From: Reticulitermes speratus | Lineage: Eukaryota; Arthropoda; Insecta; Blattodea; Rhinotermitidae | DNA length: 64,000 bases | Direction: 5' to 3' | Assembly (NCBI GenBank): GCA_021186555.1 | Contig: JAJKFL010000002.1 | Span: forward strand, 9,857,001 to 9,921,000 | Shown: positions 12,601-26,600 of the stretch, piece by piece | How the letters are laid out: every line of letters begins with the position of its first letter | Position numbering within the stretch: the first letter of the stretch is position 1 | The notes under the pieces: generated by a model | What the model saw: the letters and a program-made list of their open reading frames with translations, nothing else | What the model was told of the DNA's origin: nothing | Databases searched by the model: none | Position numbers and translations under genes: made by a program

Positions 12601-15600
12601 GGATATTGAGGAGTGTTGTTATGGTAAGAGACCACTCATGGTGCCACAGCTGTGGTATTTTATGATGCATTTTTTCTCTTAAACACTGCAGAACATCTTT
12701 GTAGAAGTATTAGTTGACCATTTGCCCTGCTGGAAGATTTTAATGCTACACGGTACCTCTGAGGTCAAGAAACACCATGAACATTGTCTTCACTTTGGAG
12801 CAGAACATTCTTTCCTTCGTTGATCTAGGAGAGAAGTTTGTTGTCTTACTGGAATACTCATGACTTGTCACCAGTGATAACGTTTTTCAGAAGTGTGGTT
12901 CTTTTGCAGTTCATTCAAGAATTCTGTGCAAATTTTGGCTGTTAATTTTTTGGTCATATGCCAAAAACTTAGGGACACCATCCCCGTCCACATTTTTTTC
13001 TCATGTCCAAATTTTCGACCAAAGTCTATGAATTAATTTCTTATCTCAGCTGTCATTCTGATTGTTAAATGACAATTACTGCACACCAAAATTTGAACTT
13101 TTTTCTGAGTTTTCGTTGGTGTTTATGGTTTTGTGTCGACCAGATTATGGTTCTTTGTTCATGTCTTCTTAACAGTGTAAAAATCTTTTATGCCACTCAA
13201 ATTCATGGTGCATTGTTTCATCACCATGAACATTTGTCAGTGTGTTGTAAGTTTGGGTTGTGGTTTAGTTAGATGAGGCTAAAAATTGATGGTAGGATGT
13301 TGCTCAAAATTTATCACACAGTTTGTAGCAAGAGTGATAAAACACGTTAGATAAATGAGCATAACTCAGATGCTATGCACCCGATTCAAACATACAAGTG
13401 CTCCTTAGAACCAGGAAAGACCAAGCTGTATAAACTTATACCTTTGATTGTGGAAGGGATATTGCATAAGCAAAATGGTGTCTTGTTTCATTTTTGCCAG
13501 GTGTTCTGTATTACCTCTTTGTGTTTCTCGAAGTCTGACTAGGTTTATTTTGTTAGGAACCTTGTGTCTAACCCCATCTTTTGTTTTGCTTTAGCTTCAT
13601 ATGCTCATCATCAGCATTTGTGGCATCTCTTTGCGAAAAAGCTTTACCCCATCACAGATTAACAGATAGTTTTCCATGACCTTATAAAGTTTTGTGTCAT
13701 TATGTTTTGTATCATTTTCTTCTGTTTTGAAAAAGATTTGAATCTGTCTTGGTCTTACAAATATTTGTTTGTGAGGTTTTACTGAATTCATTGTAGTAAA
13801 CTCTTGGTATTTTTTTCAGCTCAATGCCCTGTTGTGATTCTACATGCAGCAGAGGTAAACTTCTTGTTTCATGTTATCAGCAGTCATCTAATTCATGCCC
13901 GCTTGGGTAAGTTTTACGTTAGTGTTTGCAGTACTGACTTTGCAGGGAGTTGATTTCAAATTTATAAGTATTCAGTACTGTACTTTTTTGGTTATGGGAA
14001 AACAAATATGTTGCTGTTATTTCCTTATATGAACGACACATTGTAAGAATACACTACAAGTCATAATGGATTTATTATTAATCCTCTTGTTGTTCATCAG
14101 AATGGCCTGTTCTATATGAAATTACATTTCTTTTAACCTTTAAGCCCATAATGTTTTGGGCGTCTGTAGGCTAGCATTCTGGTACACCTGTGTCATGGGT
14201 GTGACACATAGAAACATGATCAAGTGCAGGATGACCTGTTGTCCCAGATTAACAGGTTTATCTAATGGGAATGGACGGGTGTTGGATGATGCACAAATTA
14301 CCTGTGGAATGTTTTGTGTTTGTTTCATTGAAGGTATTGTCAGGATGAGAAATATTGTATCATGCTTCATCCAGCACCACCTTACCAAAGTTCAGAAGTG
14401 GCATTGATACACTGTTGCTAAATGCAACCTTGAATGGTACTGCAAGAAAGGTGATGCATTTCTGCATCATATTGTAGCACTTGATGAAACCTGGGCACAG
14501 GCTTATGAGCCCAAACTGAACTGGTAGTTGAACATGTTATGCCGTCCAGGCTGTCCATGTGTGAAGAAACTTTGCCAGGAAACCAACAGAGTTAAAATGA
14601 TACTGATTATCACAATATCTGTCAAGAGCTGTGATATAGCACAGAACAGTGTTGTTGTTCTGCTGTTCACGGTTGAGATAAGCACTAATGTATCTGTGCC
14701 ACGTTTGCGCTTTTTGTAAGGCGTGTGGGATGTAGTTTTTTACATCCCAGTGGTGTCTTTAATTATGTGACTATCACTGAAATCACTCATTTCAAGTTCC
14801 ACAGCCAATTGGTGTGTGCTGTGTTACACGAAACCAAATTAATGGATGGTTTGTGTGATCTCTGGTATCTAACAGGTGTGACATTGATAGCATACATTCA
14901 AAACATGGTCTGCAAGCTATACAATATGCAAATGATCAATTTGAGAACTTTCTGCTCATTTAGCAGCAATGTTGCCAATACTTTTCACTCAGCCCACCTA
15001 ATAGTATTATTAATTTTGTCCCTGTCATCATCTGTGATGTATCTGCTGTTATAGACAACAGATTTTGACGGGAATACGATAAGCTCATATGATCACTTGC
15101 ACAACCTATTGTGTAAATTGCATGCTGTTGCCATTAGGAAATAAACAATGCCAGTGAAGTATATAAAATAAAAAATTAAAACATTTGAAAAGTATGTCTT
15201 TATGCCAATGGAGTATGCCTTCTGATTCTTGTTTTACAATAAAATACCGTATATTCTCGAATCTAATCCGCACTTTTTTTACAGTTTTAGAGGGCTAAAA
15301 AATCAGATGCGGATTAGATTCGCGTGCGGATTAGATTCGCGGTCTAGAGCTGGATTTTGGAAAAATGATTGAGCTGCTGTACAATATAACAATAACGTAA
15401 TTAACGTAATTAATAAACAACGTAAGAACAATACAATACAATAATCTATTATTTTATTATTTATTATTATAATTTATTATTCATCAGACTCGCCGTCATC
15501 ACTCATAATTCGAGGAATGTTCAAAGATCTGGCCTTCTTTATCGCCTCCTCGCGAGTAGATCATAACTCACAAACAGTCCAGTCTTGCGTCTCTCTTGAA

Positions 15601-18600
15601 AAAACGTGAAGACTGCATCATCAATTTCAGGAAATCGTCCTTTCTTGGGTCCAGTGAATTTCCTTCGTGACGCCTCACACCCGCTGATCACTGCCTTGTG
15701 TTTACGCCATAGTCGAACGTTGCTTTCATCAACTCCAAAAATTGCAGCGGCTTTGCGGTTTCCATTCTCCTCTGCGCACCGAATAACTTCACGTTTGAAC
15801 TTTGCCGTATATGAGAGTCGTTTAGATTTCAGGTGTCCCTCTTCCATAACTACGGTACACAACAAATTGGAACAAGCACCTCCCACGTTTCAACAACTAA
15901 AGATCAGCTGGCTTCAGACGAGATTGCGCACGTCTGTTGAGAAAGGCCCCGCCTCATCGGCCACAGGCGTAGCGTCGGATTTTAACGCATTGGTAACATC
16001 CAATATTATTCAATCAGTCGCCCCGTGGGCAAGGGGTGGTTGAAGGGAAAGGTGCGGATTAGAATCGCGAACTAACTTTTTTTTTTTTTTTTTTCGTTTA
16101 AGAAGTCGCCAAAAACTGGGTGCGGATTAGATTCGAGAATATACGGTAGTTTAAGAATGAATGTTTTTTTATTACAGAGGACAAAGGCAATATTCCAGCC
16201 CCACTTAATCCTTTGCCACTCTGAAGGCCTCTTAACATCATATAGGTCCACTGTCATAAGCCTTTATACATGAACTTTACAGTCTTGTTGCCATGTATGA
16301 GTGTGTGTTGAGTTTCATATTCTTTTAACACCTGTTGTATGGTAAAACGTGTCATGTCCCTGAGTATAGCAGCTTTATTGCATAAAAGCCTGTGCCTATA
16401 TCTGCCGTGCCATCCATGATAGTTGCTTGTTTAGGGTCACATGTAGTTTGCATAGAGGAACAAACAGTAGCAGGAGTTACATAGTTTTTCATGCAAAGGT
16501 GTCTGTGTAAAATGTTTTCACAAATGTGTTTGTAGCTGGCAGGAGTGATATTGCAAATAAAATGGATGGAAGGGGGCTAATTTATCAGTCAGAACACATG
16601 TCTGAATTCAGTTGTGTTGTATATGTCATCTTCTACTTGCAGGTATAGATTTGAATTCAAAATTTTATGACACGCTGTATGGAGGCATTACTTGGATGTC
16701 ACGTGTTACTCTTACACGGCTTCCATGGAACATTCCACTTTTTACCAACTGGCTGGAAGTGTTGTTGATTCAGATATACAAGGTATAGTATGTGTGTTTC
16801 TTATTGTAATGTTGAAGTGATGAGCCATCAGTAGCTGAGAAAATTACATACAAAGAAGCTTTATGTTATTCACAGGGAAATCTGTTATAATGAAAATTTG
16901 TAATGGTATGATACAGTGTTATTGTCAGGAATACTCATTGTAGTCAAGATTTGCATTTGGCAACATAAATATCACATACAGAACCAAATGTGTATGTTTA
17001 CAGATACCTCATTGTGACCTGTGACAGTACAGAAGTCAGTAATGGAATTATGAGTTCTTGTGCACAGCTGAAATTGCAGTTGGGACATTTAGGTAAATTA
17101 GAATTCAGTATGCCAAGGAAAAACAATTATGTGGGTTTAATAATTGCGAAAATTAATTAATGGTACATCGCAAACACGATAGGCTGTGTTGACCACTTGT
17201 TTGGTCACATCTGTATACCGTTCAACAAATGTGGTGGCCATAAGGATGTATAGAGCTGTATTATGATGTATTTATAGGAACTTATTACTGCTGCAGATAG
17301 GTGTGTTTGCCAGTTGTGCTTTCAAAATGCATAATGTTCTATATAGCTGCTGCTCGTTATGATATGTATTCTATGAAGACAGTGCTTGAATACTGTAACT
17401 CCACAACCAGTACAGACAATGCTACTATGTATTCCCACAAGAAATAGGAGTATTGAAAGCATGAGTGGGGTAGGAGGGAGCAAACCACTCAGCACACCTC
17501 TCCTCCCATGAAGTTCACCCACATCCTGCACTGGTTTCTATGCCCTCTCTATCCCCTGAAGGCTGCAGTGTGGTGTGACAGGATGTCATCTTAGACCAAA
17601 AATAGGTCCATAATTTTTCCTTTGGATGAAGAGGGCACCTAAATTGGGTTCATATTAAACCCCACTGGCCTGCAGTGTGATAATGCAGAGTCAGTTGACA
17701 CTTGTTCTTAAAACATTGTATTAACGAGAGACGAGAAATAATGTCATGCAGTGGTAGCAGCCAGATTGTTGTATGTGGAAGTTAGTTACTTCACCACTGA
17801 ACTTTTACTTAGTCCATGCACAAGTGATTACTCCATTACACGGTCATCCATCACCTGTTTATTTAACCCAGTGAAAGACAAGAAATTGTCGCTAGCACGG
17901 TGGTGCTGTCAAGATAAACAAGGAAGCAGTTGCTAGACTTTGATTAGCATGAAATACACTGTAGTGAATCTATAGCTGTGAACCTGTTTGTAGAAATGAT
18001 TTTACTTTGCTTATAAGCGTTTTTAGGTTAAACACGTAAAGCTAGTCAGGGTAAATACCCAGGCCATGCTCATGCTCTTCAACTGGCCTTCCCTTCCACC
18101 ACATTTTACTGTGTACTGTGTAACTTTGAGAAAGATAAACTACAGCTAGAGTAAGGGTACCAGGTTGCACCAATAGTGGTTAAAATAGAGAACTTTTAAA
18201 TCACTTTTAATGGCAGAAGAGTTAACAGACAGGCATTTGCTGTTATTGAATAACTTTACTGTATATAACATACACTACTTGATGGTGCATCAATGACTGT
18301 ATGGCGCCGAATGACAGCTATAGTTGTTGCACAGTGTGATGCTCAAGAAACCGAAGGAGGACGAAAGTCATTGCACAGAACTTATCAATTGTGGCATGTT
18401 CTTGCATTGTCCTCGGCGTTGATATATTTAAATCACTCCACTTTAGTGCGGAAACAATTTGTAATTCTGGTGTAAAAAGGTTGAAGTGTCATTAGAACAA
18501 ATTTTTTATAATGAGGTGTACTCATAGTAACAGACTCTGACTGTATTTGTTAATTTGTGATTAATTTAATGATGGCTGTCAGTAGCTTAGACTATGTAGC

Positions 18601-21600
18601 ATTGAATAGGATGGTTAGTAAATAATTAATTTGGAAGGATAGGTCATGGCTTTATCTGATGTACTTCTCTGGCATGTGATGAGACGATTGAGGAAGACCA
18701 AATAAACCTCAGTTATGTGAAGTAGATGGCATGTGAAATTCTGGTTCTTAGGTCACGTGGAGGACCAAGGTGTCTGCTGTGTGAAGGTCTGAAGTCCAGA
18801 GAGATGTGATGGATTGTTGTCTGGTTGTGAGTGACATGAAGTGGTCTTTATATTTATGTGGAGGTATTTGGGAAAACCATGAAAACCACCAAAATTAGGC
18901 AGGGAAAGTATTACATGGCTGGTATTTCAACTTTATGAAGGTCCAGGTAGGGCTGGGTGGGGAGGATTGCGTACTTCAAGGAAGCTGTGCACTATGCCAG
19001 CTGTAATGTTAACTACTGGCACGGCCCGTAAAGTTGGACAGGCCTCGGCAGAGGAACCACATGAAGTGTGTCTCACAGCAAAGGGCAGGGGGTCTCTTTA
19101 GGCATGAAGCCACCCCCTGTAGGGGAGTAAACCCCAATATAAAATCTTGGAGGTTGGGGGTTGGGAGTAGTGTTAACAACTCTACCCTGTAAAGTGTTGC
19201 TGTTTCAAAACCCCAGTTAGGGGAGGCCATGGCCAGGAAATGGGACGAAGAGCCATAGGAGGAGGAGTAGGAGGAGGTATTGAAAGTGGATGCCTCCTTA
19301 GACACTTTGCCATTGTACACTGACTGTTGGATCTACTGATAACCATGTAACTCCTGACGTAAAGATTCTGTATGCTAACTGGTCATATTTCATAATGTAA
19401 GTTGTTAAGGTATAAATATTTTGCATGAGACTGCTTTCATGTTTGCTGAAGATGTACCCATGTTTCTCATGTGATTTCAGTTTGAACGCTTCTTTATTCC
19501 ACTGTGTCATTTCCCACTACGCAAGAATATTATTTCCCTCGTGGAATGCATGTATAGAAAGGTAGCTGAAGCAGAGTTCCTGGTTAAAGCTTGTATAATC
19601 ATAGCAGATGGAATTCGGAGGAGACAAACACAGGAAGCTTCTCGGTGAGTATTACTGTTGTCTGTGTGTGTAGATATGACGTTTAGAGGCGTGTTGGTAT
19701 TGGCGGCTATTTGGAACTGATTATTACTGTTCCAGGCACTGATAATAAGTTTATTGTATATAATCATTTTAGATGCACTAGTCATGAAGTTTCTACACTG
19801 ATTTCCCTAGCAGTGATATGAAGATTGAAATTCAAGTTCACTTTAAAAAAAAGAGCAAGCAGGTGTATGATGTAAATTATCTGAGTCAGAAATGGACAAA
19901 AGTACTGCAGTAGGAAGTAGTTGTGAAATTGAAGTAACTTTTGCAGGTGCCATGGGCCACGCATGTTGTTGTACACCGTTTTACCGAGGCTTAGCCACAT
20001 GATGCAGTTCCTACAAACGGATGCATACACAGTGTTAGAAGGTAAGGTAATATATATATATACTCTTCCAAATTTTGCATTGTGTTAATGTGTGCTACAT
20101 CTATAAGCATAAATGAAAGTTGAGGTTCTTGCAGTGGTCATGTAGTCTGGTACATGGTTACCAACATTCGTAGTCTCTTAATAGCCCTTTTGTTGTCGTA
20201 GAAGAAGTTGCAATCCAGAATTTGTTCATAGTTAGAAGACGAATAGTGGCAGCGGTTGGGATATGTAAGAGAATGGACAAAATAAAGTGTCAAGAAGGGT
20301 ATTATAATTAAAATTTAAAGAAAGGAGAGCTGTTGACTCAAAATGTGGTTCAGCCAGATACTAGAAGACACCATGAAGAGAGGAAAGTGCTGACAAGAAA
20401 TAAAAGTGGATAGTTGGTTGGGAAAATGAAAGAACTGTAGTGGCAGTGGGAGACATTTACGCTGAGTATGTCGATTTTTCAATGTCAATTACCGGTCCAC
20501 AGTGCCCCATATTCGTACTTGCCTGCTGTATGCTGTTTGTATTGACAACATTGCTGAATAAAATATTAAACAAGATGAATGTACATGGGGTTAAGGATGT
20601 TAGGCAGACGAAATACATACAGCATAGCCACTAGTGCCTGAGCCCAGTGCCTCTGAGGTTGAGATGGCTATTGAAAAGCTAAAAGGGCACAAATCGCCAG
20701 GTATTTATCAAATTCCAGCAGAAGTGATTAAAGCAAGAGGTAGAACAATTCGTTCTGAGATCCATAAACATATTAATTCTATTTGGAATAAAGAGGAATT
20801 GCCTGAGCTGAGCAGTGGAAGGAGTCAATCATTGCACCTATTTATAAGAAGGGTGATAAAACAGATTGCAGTAATTATCGAGGCATATCACTTTTGTCAA
20901 CCACATACAAAATTCTATCCAACGTCCTTCTGACAAGGTTAACTCCATATGCAGAGGAAATTATTGGGGAGCATCAGTGTGGATTTAGACGTAACAGGTC
21001 GACTACTGATCATATATTCTGCATTCGTCAAATACTTGAAAAAAAAAAAATGGAATACAATGAGGCAGTGCATCAGCTATTTATAGACTTCAGGAAAGCC
21101 TATAATTCAGTTAGGAGGAAGGTCTTGTATAATATTCTCATTGAATTTGGTATCCCTATGAGACTAGTAAGGCTAGTAAAAATGTGTCTAAATGAAACCT
21201 ATAGCAGAGTCCGGGTAGGCAAACATTTGTTTGACATGTTTCCTATTACGAATGGTTTGAAACAAGGAGATGCTTTCAATATAGTCTTCTCGGGCGCACA
21301 GCCGCGTCAACTCATTTGAATACAACGTTTCGGGGACGGAGCTAGTCCCCGAAACGTTGTATTCAAACGAGTTGACACGGCTGTGCGCCCGAAAAGACTA
21401 TATTGAATCATGTCACTGCGAAAGTTTTAAAACTTATATCCAGGAGATGCTTTATTGCCATTGCTTTTCAACTTTGCTTTGGAATATGCCATTAGGAGGG
21501 TTCAGGCAAACCAGGAGGGCTTGAAATTAAATGGTACACATCAGCTTCTAGTTTATGCTGATGATGTTAATATATTGGGCAGAAGCATACATGCTATAAA

Positions 21601-23628
21601 GAAAAACACAAAAGCTTTAGTAGTTGCTAGTAAGGAGATTGGTCTAGAAGTAAATGCTGAGAAAACTAAGTACATGGTCATGTCTTGAGATCAGAATACA
21701 GGACAAAATCACAACATAGATAATAAATCCTTTGAAAAGGGTGGAACAGTGCAAATATTTGGGAACAACCCCAATGAATCAAAATTCCATTCTGGAAGAA
21801 ATTAAGAGTAGATTGAAGTCGGGGAATGCTTGTTATCATTCCATGCAGGATCTTCTGTCTTCCAGTTTGCTATCCAAAAATACAAAGTTTAAGATATACA
21901 GAACTATAATTTTGCCTGTTGTTTTGTATGGGTGTGAGACTTGGTCTCTCACACTGAGGGAGGAACATAGGCTGAGGGTGTTTGAGAATAGGGTGCTGAG
22001 GAGGATATTTTGGCCTAAGAGGGACGAGGTAACGGGAGTGGAGAAGACTACATAACGAGGAACTCAGTGCTCTGTACTCATCACCAAATATTGTTCGGGT
22101 GATCAAATCAAGAAGAAGGAGGTGGGCGGGGCATGTAGCACATATGGGGGGCAGGAGAGAGGCATACAGGATTTTGGTGGGGAGACCTAAGGGAAGGAGA
22201 CCACTTGGAAGACCCAGGCATAGATGGGAGGATAATATTAAAATGAATCTTCAAGAAGTGGGATGGGAGGGCATGGACAAGATTGATATGGCTCAAGATT
22301 GGGACAGGTGGCAGGCTCCTGTAAATGTGGTAATGAACCTTCAGGTTCCATAAAATGGGGAGTTTCTTGACTAGCTGATGACCTGTTAGCTTCTCAAGAA
22401 GGACTCTGCTCCATGGAGTTATTTAGTTAGTTAGCTGCTGTAACTGTGGTCCTCTGTACCCATGTGATGTAAAAAATGTAATTGTTATTGAACATTATGT
22501 TCATTTTGATGTACCAGTTTATTGTGATTTCAGTTATACTAAATGCTGGCTGGGACGAGGAAGAGAGGGAGGATGGAGAAAGCTGTGCGCTAATGAATGA
22601 CAGGATTAAAGTTGATCTGGCCACTTGGAATTCTGTTCCAGATATTAACGAGTTCTATAGTAAAAACTTCCGGTATGTAAACGATTATGCATAGTTTTGG
22701 CATCTGGAAATACAATTTCCATTTTACCAATCCTTGCAGGAGGTCCTCTGACAAGTTTTTCATTATTTTCCTCAGTTCTTGCAGTCACATGTCAGGATAG
22801 TGCCTTACATTGGCCCTGACTGCTTCTTTTCGCGTCCTTTCTGGTTCGGTCGTCATTAATGATCCAGTGTTACATAGATTGAGCTGTTGACAGTGTCATT
22901 AAATAAACAACCCTGTATGAGATGTGTGTTTTTTAGTGGAGTGTTTCTTAAGCTTTCAGTCCTCTGGGATGTGACACAGTGCAGCTTGGTGAGTAGTTGA
23001 GTGTTCCAAGGGATCAAAATGCCTTCAAAAAGTTTGGAACTGCTTGCCCAGTGACTCTGTGTCACATCACACACACAAGACTTTAACCCTTGAAAGAAAT
23101 CCCATTTACTCACCTAGTTGAATCAAGGACCACTATTTTTGTTACTAAGTAGAAGTCAAATCTCTTCCCATTGCTAAATGCAGGTAGGGAGCCCTGATGT
23201 TTAAAGGTCGATATTATCTTATTCTTGGTGTTAAATGGAGATGAATGGTCAGTTTCACAAACTGGCTTGTTCCTCAAAAATAACCTTTGGTAGTTCGGTA
23301 CTTACACAGTATCAAATTGGGTGGGTCTTTGATCCATTCTGAATTGGTGATGAAGAAAACAATAGGTCCAGCATGTGACAGTAGCTCTATGAAGTGGCCC
23401 AACAGAGAAGAGTTGCACATGAAGATGTAACTAGGCACCATTTCCAAAATAATGTGGTTTCCAGTGCATTAGAAGTGTTTTGTAGGGATCTCCTATCAAT
23501 CAGCAGTTATTTCCCAGTACAGCTTAACTGATTGGTTTTTACAACTGAGACAGTGTGTGTGTACTGTGCAGTATGAGCTGAATCTTTGTATATAATTCAA
23601 GTTAATCTAATTCTTGCAAAGGGTTGCA

Positions 23629-23660
<32 letters not shown>

Positions 23661-26600
23661 CATTTCTTAGATCCTAAATCTGTCACAGGACAGTTGGATA
23701 TGAAACAAAGTCATCTTGAAGTGAAAACACAAATACACTATACACAAAAACATCACAGTCACAATACATACAAGTCAACTACCACAGTAGAAGAATACTT
23801 CCACATAGTCACATCATCATATAACAAATTTAAATAATTTTAAAAACGTTTTATAAGTCTCAAATTTTATAAATTACAATAGATGTAAATTGTATGTTAT
23901 AAGTAGGATTAAGATTTATCATTAATAGCAACTCTGCATATATTTTGAAATTCATTAATGGAATAAAAACAATGAGTCATTAGATATTTCCACAGAGCAA
24001 ACTTAAATTGTTTTTTATCATTTCTTAAATTTGAAGTACTTGAAGGCAAACTATTAAAAATCTTTACAGCAGCGTATGAAACACCCTTTTGAAAACATGA
24101 TAGATTGGCAATAGGCCTATGAAGCTGCGTCTTATTCCTTGTATTAAGACCATGCACAGTCAGATTTGTTTGAAAACTTCCCAGATTATCCACAACAAAT
24201 ATCATTAGTGAAAATATATATTGACATGGGACAGGCAAGATGTCCATTTTCTTAAACAAACCTCTACATGAGCATCTAGCTCTAACACCAGCCATAATTC
24301 TAACTATCCTATTCTTTAATTTAAATACCTTATCTACACCAGCAGAATTTCCCCAAAATATCACCTCATATTCCATCACAGAGTGAAAACATCCAAAATA
24401 GATCATCCTGAGTGCATCTATATTCATAATGTGGTACATCATCCTGACTGCATAACATGCAGCACTCAATTTAGGTATCACTTGACCTATGTGATTCTTC
24501 CAAGTAAGACAACTATTATCAATTTTTATACCTAGAAATTGTATGTTTGTTATTTCCTATATGTATTTTTGTTCATACCGTGTAGTCAATGGTTGATGTG
24601 GTAAATTACTAGTCTTAAATCTTAGCATATTAGTCTTTTCCATGTTTAAAACTAACTGGTTTGCCTCAAACCATTTAATCATATTATTTGCTGTTTGTTG
24701 AAGATCATCACAGTTATCTTTAGAGATTAGGACACTTGTGTCATCAGCAAACAGTATGTGATCTGAAATTGCATCAATCTGCAAAGGTAAATCATTCATA
24801 TATATCACAAACAACAGAGGACCCAAAACCAATCCCTGGCGAACCCCATGCTTTACTGTGTCCCATTTGGAAAGGTAACTCTGAGTTGTATTTGTCTTTA
24901 TTTTACCCTCTGCTTTCTGTTAGATAAATATGATCTGATCCAATCAGCATTTACTCCTTCAATACTATAGTGTTGTAATGTGGCTAATAAAATCTCATGA
25001 TTCACACAGTCAAAAGCTTTAGCCAAATCACAAAAAATCCCACCAACGTGCATTTTATTGTTCCAGGCATTCAGTACGATGTCAGTTAGTCTGTAAGTAG
25101 CATGTTGGATAGACAATCCCTTTCTGAATCCATACTGTTCAGCTGCCAGTATTTTATGAATTTGCAGATAATGAATCAGTCCATTATACATAATTTTCTC
25201 AAATACCTTTGAAATTGATGGTCAGTAAACGAATTGGTCTATAATTATTTATGCTGGGCTTGACTCCTAATTATATAGCGGCTTTACTGTAGCATATTTA
25301 AGCTGGTCTGGAAAAATTCCCATAGAAATTGACTTATTACAAATATAACACAATGGTCTACTAATTAGGGATCCACATTATTTTAGATTTTGCTTGATAT
25401 CTCATCATATCCTGAAGAATTTGTAGGTTTAAGAGATTTAATTATGCCTATTATCTGTGCTTTGGTTACTGGGATTGTTTTCATTTTTGTTACACAATTT
25501 GGATAGGAATCTCTTAGGAGTGAAATTGCAGTATTTTGCTTTGGACTCTGAATGCATAAACTATTGGTTATGGTTAAAAAGTATTTATTAAAAGCATCAG
25601 CTGCATCTTCCAGATTTACTGTTATACCAGTATTACTAAAATTGGAGGTGCAGCTGTTCTGAGGTACTCCCTCTACTTGTCTCATTTTTCATTATATTCC
25701 ATACCATTTTCATCTTATTATGAGATAAAGCCAGTAATTGACTGTAATATTGTCTCTTGGCCTCTCTTATCACATTTATTAAAATTAGACAGTATGTTTT
25801 ATAATATTTTTAATTGTAGGGTCATCACAGCTTCTGCTAAGGATATATAAACTCCTTTTATGTCTGCAAGACACTTTTAAACCTTTGTAATCCAATCCCA
25901 TTTATTAGTATTAAAATTTTTATATTTTACAGGGAAACTAGCTTCAAAGATATAAATATATTCAAGAATGTATTAAACATACCATTAATATCCTTGTTCA
26001 AATAGACAAGTTCCCAAGCTTCATGTTTTAATGAATGTTGAAAGATTTTAACTGTATCATCATGTATCAATCTTGTTCTGTATTTCACAGGAGTAATGTT
26101 GGACTTTATACACATATTTTTTAGTATAAGATATTGAGCATCATGGTCAGATAGACCATTGACAATAGATGCTATCTTAAAAGAGTTCCGTCTATAGTTA
26201 TCTAGAAAGATATTATCAATTTCTGTACCTAGGTTACGGTTAATTCCTGTGGGGAAATCCACTGTATGAACTAAATTATAAGTACTCAGCAACAAGGATA
26301 GTTGTTCTTTCCGATGATTATCTCTTATATAATTAACATTTATATCCCCACATATTAAAAACTCTGTTTTTGACTTATGTAAAGACGTTAAATTTGAATC
26401 CATCAATCTTAAAACCTGACCGAAGTCCCCAGAAGGAGATCTGTATATACATATTATAATTATATGAAATCCTTTAATCTCTATTTGTACAGCACAAGTT
26501 TCAAAATGTTTTTCATCACAAAAATAAGACACATCAATTTTATTATAGCATAAAAGATTGGAAACAGTTGAGGTGCAAGGGTCACTGTGGTGCTTACCCT

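Noticed and set aside
15606-16043. Plus-strand frame inside the pogo copy
   Set aside because: Shadow of the minus-strand transposase remnant; the same holds for 26865-27335.
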